A stretch of 64,000 bases of DNA, from assembly GCF_001602375.1 (NCBI RefSeq), contig NZ_BCNY01000014.1, positions 310,001-374,000 of the forward strand. Reading direction: 5' to 3'. Below the pieces are notes generated by a model. That model was not told the DNA's origin and ran no database searches. It worked only from the letters and a program-made list of their open reading frames with translations. Shown here piece by piece: positions 18,394 to 26,323 of the stretch. Both the position numbers and the translations under genes were made by a program. How positions within the stretch are numbered: the stretch's first letter is position 1; every line of letters begins with the position of its first letter. Source of the stretch: Methanoculleus horonobensis. Its GTDB lineage: Archaea > Halobacteriota > Methanomicrobia > Methanomicrobiales > Methanoculleaceae.

Positions 18394-18822
18394 ATGGACT
18401 TTTCCGACTGCGTGAAATTCGCCAACGAAAACCCCGTGACCTACATCGCGACAATGGACGGCGACCAGCCCCGGGTCCGGGCGTTTGCCATGTGGTTTGC
18501 CGACGAGACCGGGTTCTATTACCACACCGGAACCCCGAAGAGTGTCTGGAAGCAGCTCACGAAGAACCCGAAGGTCGAGCTCTGCTTCTACAACCCCGAG
18601 GGTGCCGGCAGGATGATGCGGGTCACGGGAGCGGTCGAGTTTCTCGACGATGCGGCCTTAAAAGAGCGGCTCGTCAGAGAGCGGTCGTGGCTCCTCCAGA
18701 TCGGGATCACCGGCCCCGCCGACCCGAAACTCGCCGTCTTTCGCGTGGCGCACGGCGAGGCATACTTCTGGACGATGGAACAGAACATGCGGGAAGCCGA
18801 AGCGCCCCGCGTCAGGTTCTAG
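18394..18822 (+). CDS. Pyridoxamine 5'-phosphate oxidase family flavin-binding protein, 142 aa
   Basis: A split-barrel FMN-binding fold is indicated by NPVTYIATMDGDQPRVRAFAMWF (strands 1-2), GFYYHTGTPKSVWKQLTKNPKVELCFYN and MRVTGAVEFLDD. The length suits single-domain members that bind FMN or F420 and act as small redox or nitroreductase-like proteins; the true PNPOx function is unlikely. A TATA-like ATTTTTACTT lies at about 18353-18362 and GGAAGGAG precedes the ATG. The gene is alone, divergent from the radical SAM gene and convergent with DUF3795. A distant paralogue is at 55613. Confidence 0.82.
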   Translation: MDFSDCVKFANENPVTYIATMDGDQPRVRAFAMWFADETGFYYHTGTPKSVWKQLTKNPKVELCFYNPEGAGRMMRVTGAVEFLDDAALKERLVRERSWLLQIGITGPADPKLAVFRVAHGEAYFWTMEQNMREAEAPRVRF

Positions 18823-18841
18823 GCGCCCTGGAGTGCGAAGA

Positions 18842-19243
18842 TCAGTCCATCGACCTCCCGCAGGCGGAACACGTCCGCCGGTAGGGGTCGATGCACCCTC
18901 CGCACGACGGGCACGTGTAATCGGCCTGCACCTGCCGTCCCCACTCTTCGGGCCCGAGAGCGGTGAGTCTCCTGATATTCTCCGTAAGGTCGATCCGGTA
19001 TCGGCCACGATAGAGTTTATCGAGAGACCCCCGGGTCGGGCAGGGGAACTCCGGGCATTCGCCGCAGTGGTCGAGTTGCCGCTCCAGGACGCATCTCCGG
19101 ATCCGGCACTTCCACTTCGAGGTGCGTTTCTGACGGGGGTCTTCGGAACGGCAGCCGTGGCACCTCCCGGAGAGAAAGCAGGAGGCGAGAGCGCAGTTCA
19201 CGCCGCACATCCCGACAGTATCCGGATAGAGAGTTCGCGCCAT
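18842..19243 (-). CDS. DUF3795-type cysteine-rich protein, 133 aa
   Basis: The protein has MCGVNCALASCFLSGRCHGC at the N-terminus, then CRIRRCV, HCGECPEFPC and a C-terminal CPSCGGCIDPYRRTCSACG zinc-ribbon pair. The first cluster and the C-x2-C-x4-C segment fit DUF3795, a small metal-binding family of unknown role; the extra C-terminal ribbon is an additional domain. All the clusters suggest Zn or Fe-S binding, which cannot be settled here. Its start is 15 bases from the end of the AlkD-like gene, so the two are probably co-transcribed. Confidence 0.78.
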   Translation of the reverse strand: MARTLYPDTVGMCGVNCALASCFLSGRCHGCRSEDPRQKRTSKWKCRIRRCVLERQLDHCGECPEFPCPTRGSLDKLYRGRYRIDLTENIRRLTALGPEEWGRQVQADYTCPSCGGCIDPYRRTCSACGRSMD

Positions 19244-19258
19244 GCTACCCCGGACGAT

Positions 19259-19972
19259 CTACCAGTCCTTCTTCATCGCCTCTGCCTTCAGGTCCTTCGG
19301 CATCAGTTCGATCGCGTAACGGAGCGCCGTCCGGGGCATGACTCTCTTGTTCGCCATGACGTAGGAGAAGACCTCGCCCGTATGCTTCCGGCTCGCCTCC
19401 TTGAGGAGCCACCCGTAGCCTTTCTGAACCAGGTCGTCCGTGTCGGTCAGGAGGAGATTCGCAATCTCGATGGCTTCGGCAAGGAACTCCCCGTGCTTCG
19501 CCGGCACGATCAGCGAGACCGCCGCCGCCCGCCGCATCCAGCGGTTCTTCGACTGCGTCCAGCGTTTCAGTTCCTCGATCCCCTCCGGATAGCGGACGAT
19601 GAAGTCTCCGACGGCATGGTTGCAGAGGCCGTCGCAGGTGGCCCAGTTGGTGATATAGTTCTCAATCCAGTGGCGGAAGACGGCGATATCACCGGGCTCG
19701 CAGCGGTCGGCGAGGTGCTGGGCCCACTCCGAGACGACGAACGCCTCCTCCATCATCCCCGACGAATAGAGTTCCTCGCAGAGGGCGAAGATCTCCTCTT
19801 TCTCGCGGGCTTTGACCTCCTTCCAGTATCTCTTCGCGATCGAGACCGCGGTTGCCGTCTTCATCCCGTAGCACCGGACCTCTTCCTTGAAGAATCGCTG
19901 GCCGCTCTCCCGGATCTCGGGGTCCGCGTGCGCCGTAAACTCCTCCCGTATCGCTTCAACGACCGGATCCAT
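19259..19972 (-). CDS. AlkD-like DNA alkylation repair HEAT-repeat protein
   Basis: 237 residues made wholly of helical HEAT-like repeats, with the family order of segments: RESGQRFFKEEV, EAFVVSEWAQHL, NYITNWATCDGLC and QKGYGWLLKEAS. The W-x2-x-D in NWATCD and the tryptophan in GYGWLLKE match residues that line the lesion site in AlkD glycosylases, which remove bulky or cationic N3/N7-alkylated bases. ATG 19972 starts the conserved part; the frame extends to 20074. It precedes the DUF3795 gene. Activity is inferred from family only. Confidence 0.82.
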   Translation of the reverse strand: MDPVVEAIREEFTAHADPEIRESGQRFFKEEVRCYGMKTATAVSIAKRYWKEVKAREKEEIFALCEELYSSGMMEEAFVVSEWAQHLADRCEPGDIAVFRHWIENYITNWATCDGLCNHAVGDFIVRYPEGIEELKRWTQSKNRWMRRAAAVSLIVPAKHGEFLAEAIEIANLLLTDTDDLVQKGYGWLLKEASRKHTGEVFSYVMANKRVMPRTALRYAIELMPKDLKAEAMKKDW

Positions 19973-20099
19973 ATGCAGGTGTACGGAGAGAGGAGGGATA
20001 AACAATGCGGCACTCATATCCACGTGCCGCCCGATCCGGGGGCGGGGCGTGCCTGGTGGCGGCGTAAGAATCAAAAGATGCAGAGGATCTATCGGGAGA

Positions 20100-22037
20100 T
20101 CACGGCTGCCGGCCGTTCCGGCGGTGCACGCCTGCAGGCACCAGGAGTTCGAACCGTGCTCCCTCCCCCGGAACCCCGGTCTCCCTGATGGAGAGCCCGG
20201 TTATGGCGAGGACTTCTTTTGCGAGGAACAACCCGAAGCCGGTGTGGTTGAAGTATTTTCGCTCGAAGATGTTCTGTTTCTCGCTCCCGGGGACACCGGC
20301 TCCGTCGTCTTCGCAGACGATCCGCAGGCAGCCGTCAGAATTTTCGGTGGAAAACGCAATCTTCGAGAGTTTTCCACCGTGCCTCAGGGCATTCTCCGCC
20401 ATGTTGTAGAAGACCTTTTCGAGGAGCGGGTCGGCAAAGACCTCGATGTCCCGGATATCGACCGCGAGCGTCACTGATCCGAGGTCGAGGTCATCCGTCG
20501 CCTGCATGATCGTCGACCTGACGTCCTGCCATCTGGGCAGCTGGACGCCGATCTCCTGATACTCCTTGGTGAACTCGATCTGGCGGCGGGCTATCGCTCC
20601 GGCCTTGCCCATCTTCTCAAGGTAATCGCGGAAGAGCGGATCGGTTGCCTGTTCCTCAGCAAGGCGGAGGTAGCCGAGAACCACGGTGAGCTGGTTGAGG
20701 ACGTCGTGCCGGGTGATGCTCGAGAGGAGGTTCAACTTTTTGTTTGCCAGTCTGACGGCTTCTTCCGTCTTCTTACGCTGAGTGATGTCGCGTGCGATCC
20801 CAACCGTTCCGATGACCTCCCCGTGTCTGTCCAGGATGGGCGACCGTATCGTCTCGAAGACGGATCTGCTCTGCCCCACGTCGATGAAACTCTCCTCGGC
20901 TACGGCCTGTTCTTTGCTCGCCATCACCTTCCGGTTTTCCTCTTCGAATATCTCTGCCGCGCATCTCCCGAAACAGCGGTGGCAGGTATTGCCTATCAGG
21001 CTCTCCGGGTCAGCTTCTACGACCTCGCCGAACTTCCTGTTCACCGCAATGAATCGTGAGTCGGCATCGGTCAGCCAGGCAAGATCCGGGATGTTGTCGA
21101 TGATGGTCTGCAGTTCGGCATTCTTCTTCTGCAGCGCCTCCTCCATCCGCTTGCGTTCGGTGATATCCTGGTTCGCGCCGTAGACCTTCACGGGTTTCCC
21201 GTCGGCATCCTTCACGCACTTGATCCTGGCGATGATATGGCGGATCGTGCCGTCCCTGCGTATGATCCGGTGCTCTACCTGCTGGACTTCCGGAACGGCC
21301 CCTTCCGTCGTTCGGGCCATCACCTCGCCAATGGCCTGGAGGTCGTCGGGATGCACGAACTCTCGTGCATACCTCTCCATGGGCATCACGTTCCCGCCCT
21401 CTCTGGCCGCGGTCGTCCCGTAAAGAGAATAGAACTGGTCGTTGAACGTGAACGTCTGGGCTTCGACGTCCTCCTCCCATTTCACCAGCTGGGCAATATC
21501 CATCGCGTTTGTCAGCTGGGCCTCGGTCTGGCGTGCGATCTCTTCCGCTCTCTTCCGTTCCGTGATATCGAAGAGGAAGACAATGCTCTCCGTCGTGCCG
21601 GGGATCATGTCGATGTTCGCGAAGAGATCGCGGATCTCGCCGGAACGCGAGAGGAACCTGAACTCATACTGGGTCTTGGCCTTCTCTTCACTCTCGCGCC
21701 GGAGCAGGTGCTGCTCTTTCATCCTCGCGAGGTCTTCGGGGACGACGAACTCTGTCCAGCGCTTCTTTCCCTCGATCTCGGACTTCGGGTAGCCGGCAAG
21801 ACGCTCGAACTGCGCGTTTACGAGGCCTATGGTGCAATCGGCTTCGAGGACCATGACTGCGGTGCTGGTGTTCTCGAAGACCCTCCGGTATCTCTGGATA
21901 TGGTTGTAGTCTGCCGTAAGACTGGCTACGCCGCTCTCCATCCCGGCGAGTGCCGCGGCAACCTCCTTCTGCTCTTCTGCAGGGAGCTGTTCAAGCAGGG
22001 GTTGGAGTGTTCTTCGGAGGTGTTCCAGTTGCTCCAT
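20100..22037 (-). CDS. Soluble sensor histidine kinase with three PAS domains, 645 aa
   Basis: The protein has an N-terminal helical region (QLEHLRRTLQPLLEQLP), PAS1 ending FLFDITERK, PAS2 ending GANQDITERK, PAS3 ending GIARDITQRK, then the acceptor histidine in ITRHDVLNQLT and an HATPase domain with NMAENALRHGG, CEDDGAGVPGSE and NHTGFGLFLA boxes. PAS3 contains CHRCFGRC, a possible metal or redox site. No membrane helix is visible. ATG 22037 is chosen over 22070. Its catalytic C-terminus, RETGVPGEGARFELLVP, closely matches the 7TM kinase at 13391, so they share a recent ancestor. No partner response regulator is nearby. Confidence 0.88.
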   Translation of the reverse strand: MEQLEHLRRTLQPLLEQLPAEEQKEVAAALAGMESGVASLTADYNHIQRYRRVFENTSTAVMVLEADCTIGLVNAQFERLAGYPKSEIEGKKRWTEFVVPEDLARMKEQHLLRRESEEKAKTQYEFRFLSRSGEIRDLFANIDMIPGTTESIVFLFDITERKRAEEIARQTEAQLTNAMDIAQLVKWEEDVEAQTFTFNDQFYSLYGTTAAREGGNVMPMERYAREFVHPDDLQAIGEVMARTTEGAVPEVQQVEHRIIRRDGTIRHIIARIKCVKDADGKPVKVYGANQDITERKRMEEALQKKNAELQTIIDNIPDLAWLTDADSRFIAVNRKFGEVVEADPESLIGNTCHRCFGRCAAEIFEEENRKVMASKEQAVAEESFIDVGQSRSVFETIRSPILDRHGEVIGTVGIARDITQRKKTEEAVRLANKKLNLLSSITRHDVLNQLTVVLGYLRLAEEQATDPLFRDYLEKMGKAGAIARRQIEFTKEYQEIGVQLPRWQDVRSTIMQATDDLDLGSVTLAVDIRDIEVFADPLLEKVFYNMAENALRHGGKLSKIAFSTENSDGCLRIVCEDDGAGVPGSEKQNIFERKYFNHTGFGLFLAKEVLAITGLSIRETGVPGEGARFELLVPAGVHRRNGRQP

Positions 22038-22257
22038 GTCAGATCCTGTGCGGTTTTGGTAGGGCGACACATGGGGTTTTGCCGGAGAAACTACAGGTGC
22101 TTGTCCCTGTTCCGGCCTTTCCTTACATGAAAAGCGCCGGTCAGCAGATATGCTGGAACCCGTTATGAGGTTCTCCGATGTTTGATGCTGCTTATACCCG
22201 GTGTATTGCGGCGTCGAGGTCCGGCCCGCTGTCCCGTCGGCAATGGTCCGAACATAC

Positions 22258-22298
22258 GGCTATCTATAGCCAACAGAAGCATTCAATCCTATATAGCC
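22258..22298. promoter_or_regulatory. Inverted repeat and repeated TATAGCC motif in the 22038-22464 gap
   Basis: GGCTAT-CT-ATAGCC (22258-22271) is an inverted repeat, and CTATATAGCC recurs at 22289-22298. The surrounding 22255-22345 stretch is clearly more A+T-rich than the rest of the window. It may be the control region of the kinase that starts at 22037, although it is over 200 bases upstream. No coding potential was recognised in the gap. Confidence 0.35.
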
Positions 22299-22464
22299 AT
22301 TTGCTTTTTTCAGTGGCCGTTATCCTGCCTCTTTAGTTAAATGAGCATCTTAGAACTGCGATAGAGGCTCAGGACTGGCGTATATCCGGTTTCCCGACGG
22401 TGAAGGCGTAACCACGACCCCGGGTGAAGGTTCATGGAAAGGCCCTGTCCGGTCTCCGGCGGAG

Positions 22465-22962
22465 TCACTGGCCCACCCTGTCGCTCCTGCGCTCAAGGAG
22501 GAGCACGTCCCGCCATCTGCCGTCCTTCATCCGGCCTATGCGCTCGCGGCGGCCGACAACTCGAAACCCATGCCGTTTGTGGAGAGCGAGGCTCGCTTCG
22601 TTCTCCGGGAAGATGCCTGCCTGCAGCGTCCAGAACCCTTCCCGCTCCGATGCGGCGATGAGCGCGGAGAGGAGCGCGCTCCCGACTCCCAGCCCCCGGG
22701 CGTCTCTCTCGACGTAGACGCTGACCTCGGCCACGCCGGCGTAGACCGGGCGGCTGGAGTTGGGGCTCGCCGCCGCCCAGCCGAAGATCCCCTCGCCGTT
22801 GGCCGCGACGAGGCGGCAGGATCTGACGTGGCTCGCGTCCCAGCGCTCCCAGGACGGCGCCTCGGACTCGAACGTCGCGTTGCCGCCAGCGATCCCCTCG
22901 AAATAGATCCGGCGGACCTCGTCCCAATCGGCGGCGGTCATCTCTCTGACGGTGAACTCCAT
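22465..22962 (-). CDS. GNAT acetyltransferase, phosphinothricin-acetyltransferase-like
   Basis: 165 residues with N-terminal VREMTAADWDEVRRIYFEGI and ATFE, the acetyl-CoA pyrophosphate loop ERDARGLGVGSALL and the C-terminal HKRHGFRVVGRRERIG. The IYxxGI...ATFE signature is that of PAT/methionine sulfoximine acetyltransferases, which acetylate the amino group of toxic glutamate analogues or amino acids. It starts one base after the stop of the next upstream acetyltransferase and is third in an HxlR-led unit. The substrate is inferred only at family level. Confidence 0.85.
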   Translation of the reverse strand: MEFTVREMTAADWDEVRRIYFEGIAGGNATFESEAPSWERWDASHVRSCRLVAANGEGIFGWAAASPNSSRPVYAGVAEVSVYVERDARGLGVGSALLSALIAASEREGFWTLQAGIFPENEASLALHKRHGFRVVGRRERIGRMKDGRWRDVLLLERRSDRVGQ

Positions 22963-22963
22963 C

Positions 22964-23443
22964 TTACTCCCTCTTCTGCTCGAGCACCGTTCGGCGGGGG
23001 TAGAACCCGAACTTCCGGTAGAACGGGAAGGCCTCCTCGTTTCCGTCGGCGACCGAGACCCGTTTTGCGGCCGAACCGTTCGCGTCAAGCCACGCAAGAG
23101 CCCGGCGGACGAGTGCCGTGCCGACACCCTGCAAGCGGTATACCTCGTCGACGTAGACGGACTCGATCTCGCCCGCCGATTCCGGTGAGAGGGAACTGAT
23201 GCAGTAGCCCACGCACTTCTCCACCGCCGGGTCGAAAGCAAGATCGACCCGCAGCGCCCCGGTCTCTGCAAGCCCGGCGAAGTACGCCTTCCGGTCGTCG
23301 AAGGTCATTTGCTCATAAAGGGTCTTAAACGCCCGGGCATGTGCATGGTGGTGGGCGTTGAGTTTCTCCCAGAGCGGGCGGATCGTCTCGATCCCGGCGA
23401 TATCCGTCGTGCGGTACTCGACGGGAGGCGCCGGTGCGGTCAT
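22964..23443 (-). CDS. GNAT acetyltransferase, 159 aa
   Basis: The acetyl-CoA loop is YRLQGVGTALVRRAL, preceded by the strand EIESVYVDEV and followed by VSVADGNEEAFPFYRKFGF, the usual GNAT motif A and B order. An N-terminal ETIRPLWEKLNAHH helix is typical of the YjaB/ribosomal-like acetyltransferases with 'PLW.KLN'. ATG 23443 overlaps the stop of the HxlR gene (ATGA), so translation is probably coupled; the frame is open to 23473. The substrate is unknown. Confidence 0.85.
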   Translation of the reverse strand: MTAPAPPVEYRTTDIAGIETIRPLWEKLNAHHHAHARAFKTLYEQMTFDDRKAYFAGLAETGALRVDLAFDPAVEKCVGYCISSLSPESAGEIESVYVDEVYRLQGVGTALVRRALAWLDANGSAAKRVSVADGNEEAFPFYRKFGFYPRRTVLEQKRE

Positions 23444-23817
23444 GCCTCCTCTCTTGGTGCCTTCGCCGGGCACCGGGGTGCCGCCCCCTCATCGATGCCG
23501 AGGTACTGCGTTCCCCAGGCGCAGAGCGCCTCCATGATCGGGAGGAGGGTCCTGCCGAACTCGGTGACGGCGTACTCCACCCGGGGCGGCACCTCGGGGT
23601 AGACCGTCCGTTGCACGACCCCGTCCCCCTCCAGTTCCCGGAGCTGCCGGGTGAGCATCTTCGCGTTGACGCCGGGGAGTTCCCTCTGCAGTTCGGAGAA
23701 GCGTTTGACCCCGTCGCAGAGGTGCCAGAGGATGAGCGGCTTCCATTTGCCGCCGATGACGTCGAGAGCCGCTTCCACGGGGCAGTGGAAGGTCCTGCCG
23801 TTCTTCGTGTAGGTCAT
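23440..23817 (-). CDS. HxlR-family winged-helix transcriptional regulator
   Basis: 125 residues with the HxlR hallmarks: CPVEAALDVIGGKWKPLILWHL, RFSELQRELPGVNAKMLTRQLRELE (recognition helix region) and VVQRTVYPEVPPRVEYAVTEFGRTL (wing). One N-terminal cysteine (FHCPVE) is conserved in HxlR proteins that sense electrophiles or redox stress. The gene leads a three-gene unit with two acetyltransferases and diverges from the flavin reductase/nitroreductase pair. An inverted repeat at 23844-23859 between its TATA box and start suggests autoregulation. Confidence 0.9.
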   Translation of the reverse strand: MTYTKNGRTFHCPVEAALDVIGGKWKPLILWHLCDGVKRFSELQRELPGVNAKMLTRQLRELEGDGVVQRTVYPEVPPRVEYAVTEFGRTLLPIMEALCAWGTQYLGIDEGAAPRCPAKAPREEA

Positions 23818-23843
23818 GGTTACACCAACGAAAGTAAGTTACC

Positions 23844-23859
23844 GGAATGCCTGTATTCC
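23844..23859. promoter_or_regulatory. Probable HxlR operator in the divergent promoter
   Basis: GGAAT-GCCTGT-ATTCC is an inverted repeat lying between the TATA-like GATATAGG (about 23860-23867, minus direction) and the expected start of the HxlR gene. The spacing of half-sites is about one helical turn. It could control both divergent units. The repeat is seen; binding is inferred. Confidence 0.45.
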
Positions 23860-23967
23860 CTATATCTCCTCTTATGGAATATTTTATCCTGATGGTCCGG
23901 AACGCCGCGGGCGAAAGGACTATCCGTGCTGACACACCCGGCACCCTGCCGGGAGTGAGGTGCAACC

Positions 23968-24531
23968 ATGAAAAACGAGATTGGAAGGAACTTCTTCATC
24001 CCGATGCCGGTCGTGCTCGTCGGGACGCAGGTGAACGGAAAGGCGAACTTCATGGCCGTGGGCTGGTGCTCGCGGGCGAATGCCAGCCCGCCGATGATCC
24101 TCTGCGGGATCGCGAATACCCACCATACCCCGAAAGGGATCGCGGAGACGCAGACCTTCTCGGTGAACGTCCCCTCCGCGGCCCTGGTGGAGAAGACCGA
24201 TTACTGCGGGATCGTCTCCGGTAACACGGTCGACAAGTCGAGCGTCTTCGACGTCTTTTACGGGACGCTCGAGACCGCACCGATGATCCGGGAGTGCCCG
24301 GTCAACCTCGAGTGCCGGCTCGTCGAGACCGTAGCGCTCCCGACCCATACAGTCTTCATCGGCGAGATCGTCGGTGCGTATGCGGATGAAGGGGTGATCC
24401 GGGACGGAAAGGCGGACTACGCGGCGATCGACCCGCTCCTCCTGACGATGCCCGACAACCGCTACCACAGGCTCGGGGAAGATGCCGGCGACGCCTGGAG
24501 TGCCGGCAGAAGCCTGGTGCAGAGGGCCTGA
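23968..24531 (+). CDS. Flavin reductase-like FMN-binding protein (flavoredoxin type)
   Basis: 187 residues of the flavin reductase split-barrel family: FFIPMPVVLVGTQVNGKANFMAVGW (FMN-binding start), GIANTHHTPKGI, FSVNVPSAALVEKTDYCGIVSG and ECRLVETVALPTHTVFIGEIV. This form is close to desulfo-archaeal flavoredoxins that pass electrons to or from FMN. The single CGIVSG cysteine is common in the group. It overlaps the next gene by TGATG and diverges from the HxlR regulator, so it is probably part of that regulon. Confidence 0.87.
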   Translation: MKNEIGRNFFIPMPVVLVGTQVNGKANFMAVGWCSRANASPPMILCGIANTHHTPKGIAETQTFSVNVPSAALVEKTDYCGIVSGNTVDKSSVFDVFYGTLETAPMIRECPVNLECRLVETVALPTHTVFIGEIVGAYADEGVIRDGKADYAAIDPLLLTMPDNRYHRLGEDAGDAWSAGRSLVQRA

Positions 24532-25361
24532 TGGGGTATCGGATGGGAACCATACTCGTAGACCCGGACCTCTGCACCCGGTGCGGAACCTGCACGGTCG
24601 TCTGCCCATCCTCGATCATCGATGCGGCGGATGAGGATGCCCTTCCCGGGGTTCCGGAGGGGAAGGCCGGGATGTGTATCGCCTGCGGGCACTGCGAGGC
24701 CTTCTGCCCGGCGGGGGCACTCCTCCTGAACGTCGGGCCGGAGGAGAAGGTCAGTATCCCGACCGGTGCGGGTACCCTCTCACCCGGCGACCTCGGCGTC
24801 TACCTGCAGAAACGCCGCTCCGTACGCCGCTACACGGGCGAACCCGTTCCCCGGGAGACGATCCTCGCGGTTCTCGATATCGTCCGGTATGCTCCGTCGG
24901 GCGGGAACGGGCAGCCGGTGGAATGGATCGTCGTCCACGACCCACAGGGGGTCAGGACGGTCGCCGCTCTGACGGTCGACTGGATGAAGATCCTTGCGGA
25001 GAGCCGCCACCCGATGAGCGGCTACGTGCCGGGGCTCATCAGAGCCTGGGAGGCGGGCAACGATGTCATCTGCCGCGGCGCCCCGCACCTCCTCGTCGCC
25101 CATATCCCCGAAGGCAGTCCGGTCGCGTCCGCGGACGCGATCATCGCGCTCGCGCACTTCGATGTCGCCGCCCCGGCGTTCGGTATCGGCACCTGCTGGG
25201 CGGGTTTCGTCTCGATGGCCGCCGCGGCATACGAACCGCTCCAGCGGGAACTCGGCATCCTCGCCGGACGGAAATTCGCCTACGCGATGCTCTTTGGGAA
25301 TCCGCAGCATACGGTTCACGGCATCCCCCGCCGCAACCCGGTGCGGGTGACGTGGCGGTGA
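24531..25361 (+). CDS. Nitroreductase fused to an N-terminal 2x[4Fe-4S] ferredoxin domain
   Basis: 276 residues. CTRCGTCTVVCPSS and CIACGHCEAFCPAGA (residues 13-66) are two [4Fe-4S] ferredoxin motifs. They are followed by a nitroreductase domain with RRSVRRYTGEPVPRE, YAPSGGNGQPVEW and GTCWAGF, which bind FMN. Such fusions reduce an organic acceptor with ferredoxin electrons. The start codon overlaps the stop of the flavin reductase gene (TGATG), which implies coupled translation; ATG 24543 is an in-frame alternative. Together with the flavin reductase it forms a small redox unit that is probably under HxlR control. Confidence 0.88.
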   Translation: MGYRMGTILVDPDLCTRCGTCTVVCPSSIIDAADEDALPGVPEGKAGMCIACGHCEAFCPAGALLLNVGPEEKVSIPTGAGTLSPGDLGVYLQKRRSVRRYTGEPVPRETILAVLDIVRYAPSGGNGQPVEWIVVHDPQGVRTVAALTVDWMKILAESRHPMSGYVPGLIRAWEAGNDVICRGAPHLLVAHIPEGSPVASADAIIALAHFDVAAPAFGIGTCWAGFVSMAAAAYEPLQRELGILAGRKFAYAMLFGNPQHTVHGIPRRNPVRVTWR

Positions 25362-25379
25362 TACGGCCTTGCCGGGGAG

Positions 25380-26256
25380 TTACGGGCCGGGGCGATCCCT
25401 CTTGCCCTTCCCGAGATACCGCTCGATATGCGTCTTCTTGATCCCCATCCCGAGCAGGCGCCGGAAGACCTTCTCACGGCCGAGGATCGCGATCTCCCGC
25501 TTCGCCTGCCGCAGCGTCTCGACTTCGTCGGGATACGGGAGCGTCCCCTGTCCCTCCGTCAGCCGCCGGAGTTCCGCTGTACTGCAGCCGGCCGCGGCGA
25601 ACCTCTCCCCCGGACGCAGATCGATCCGGCACGACCCGGCGACGTACCCGATTCGCCGCCACCCCTCCTCCCACTCGATCACCACATACGAGGCCGGGGA
25701 GCAGTCGAGGGCGATATACGCCTTCCCGGCGACCACGGAGGCCATCATCCCGTAGTGGCCGGTGAGGATGCACGCCGCCGGGATGTCGAAGAGCCAGATC
25801 CGGTCGGCGAGGGGCGCGTGGGCGACGACGATATCGACCGGCCCTTCGGCCGACCGGGCCATTCTCCTCTCCCCCCCCGGTGGGAACGCCGAGGAAGCGG
25901 ATGCCGAGGACGTCCTGCACCTCCCCCGAGATCTCGTGGAGATAGGGGCTTGCCCCCGCCGCCTCCCGGACGCGGCCGTAGGTGCCCATCGTGTCGTCGT
26001 TGTTCCCCTCGATGACGACGCAGTGCCTTCCCGCCGATGCAATCTCGCGGAGGAGGCCGAGGAAGAGTTCTGTCTCGTCGAGCCTTGAGCGCGAGCACCG
26101 GTCGTAGGCGGCGTCGCCGGCGAAGATGACTATTGCCGGGTCAGTATCTTCGATATGGTGGAGGAATGAGCCGATCGCGACCCGGCCGCCGGACGGCCCC
26201 TTCTCCTGCGTCCCCCACGCGAGATCGCTGAATGCGAGTATCCTCGTCCGTGGCAT
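25380..26256 (-). pseudogene. Metallophosphoesterase interrupted by a frameshift at a G8 run
   Basis: The N-terminal part (frame from ATG 26256) has LAFSDLAWG, VIFAGDAAYD and VIEGNNDDT, the D, GD and GNND metal motifs of calcineurin-like phosphoesterases. The C-terminal part continues in another frame with DIVVAHAPLADR and ILTGHYGMMAS, the remaining histidine motifs, then a basic tail. The two halves meet at a run of eight G on the coding strand (C at 25871-25878); seven G would restore one open frame of about 291 residues. It may be a sequencing error, a real mutation or slippage. The first motif is DLA rather than DxH. Each half alone would lack metal ligands. Confidence 0.75.
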
Positions 26257-26323
26257 GACCCGGAGATACTACCACAGGAGATGATAGGTTTCGCGGTCTG
26301 TTCGGCAATCCAGCACCTTTGCC

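Noticed and set aside
18162-18425. Precursor peptide ORF upstream of the radical SAM gene
   Set aside because: The 87-codon frame is Arg/Ser-rich, overlaps two promoters and the next gene, and shows no leader or core-like pattern.
20100-20160. tRNA-like GTTCGAA near the end of two kinase genes (also near 13440)
   Set aside because: The motif encodes the conserved RFELLV of the kinase C-terminus; no cloverleaf can be drawn.
25865-25885. Programmed ribosomal frameshift in the phosphoesterase gene
   Set aside because: No stimulatory structure or known archaeal precedent for this family; an indel or sequencing error is simpler.
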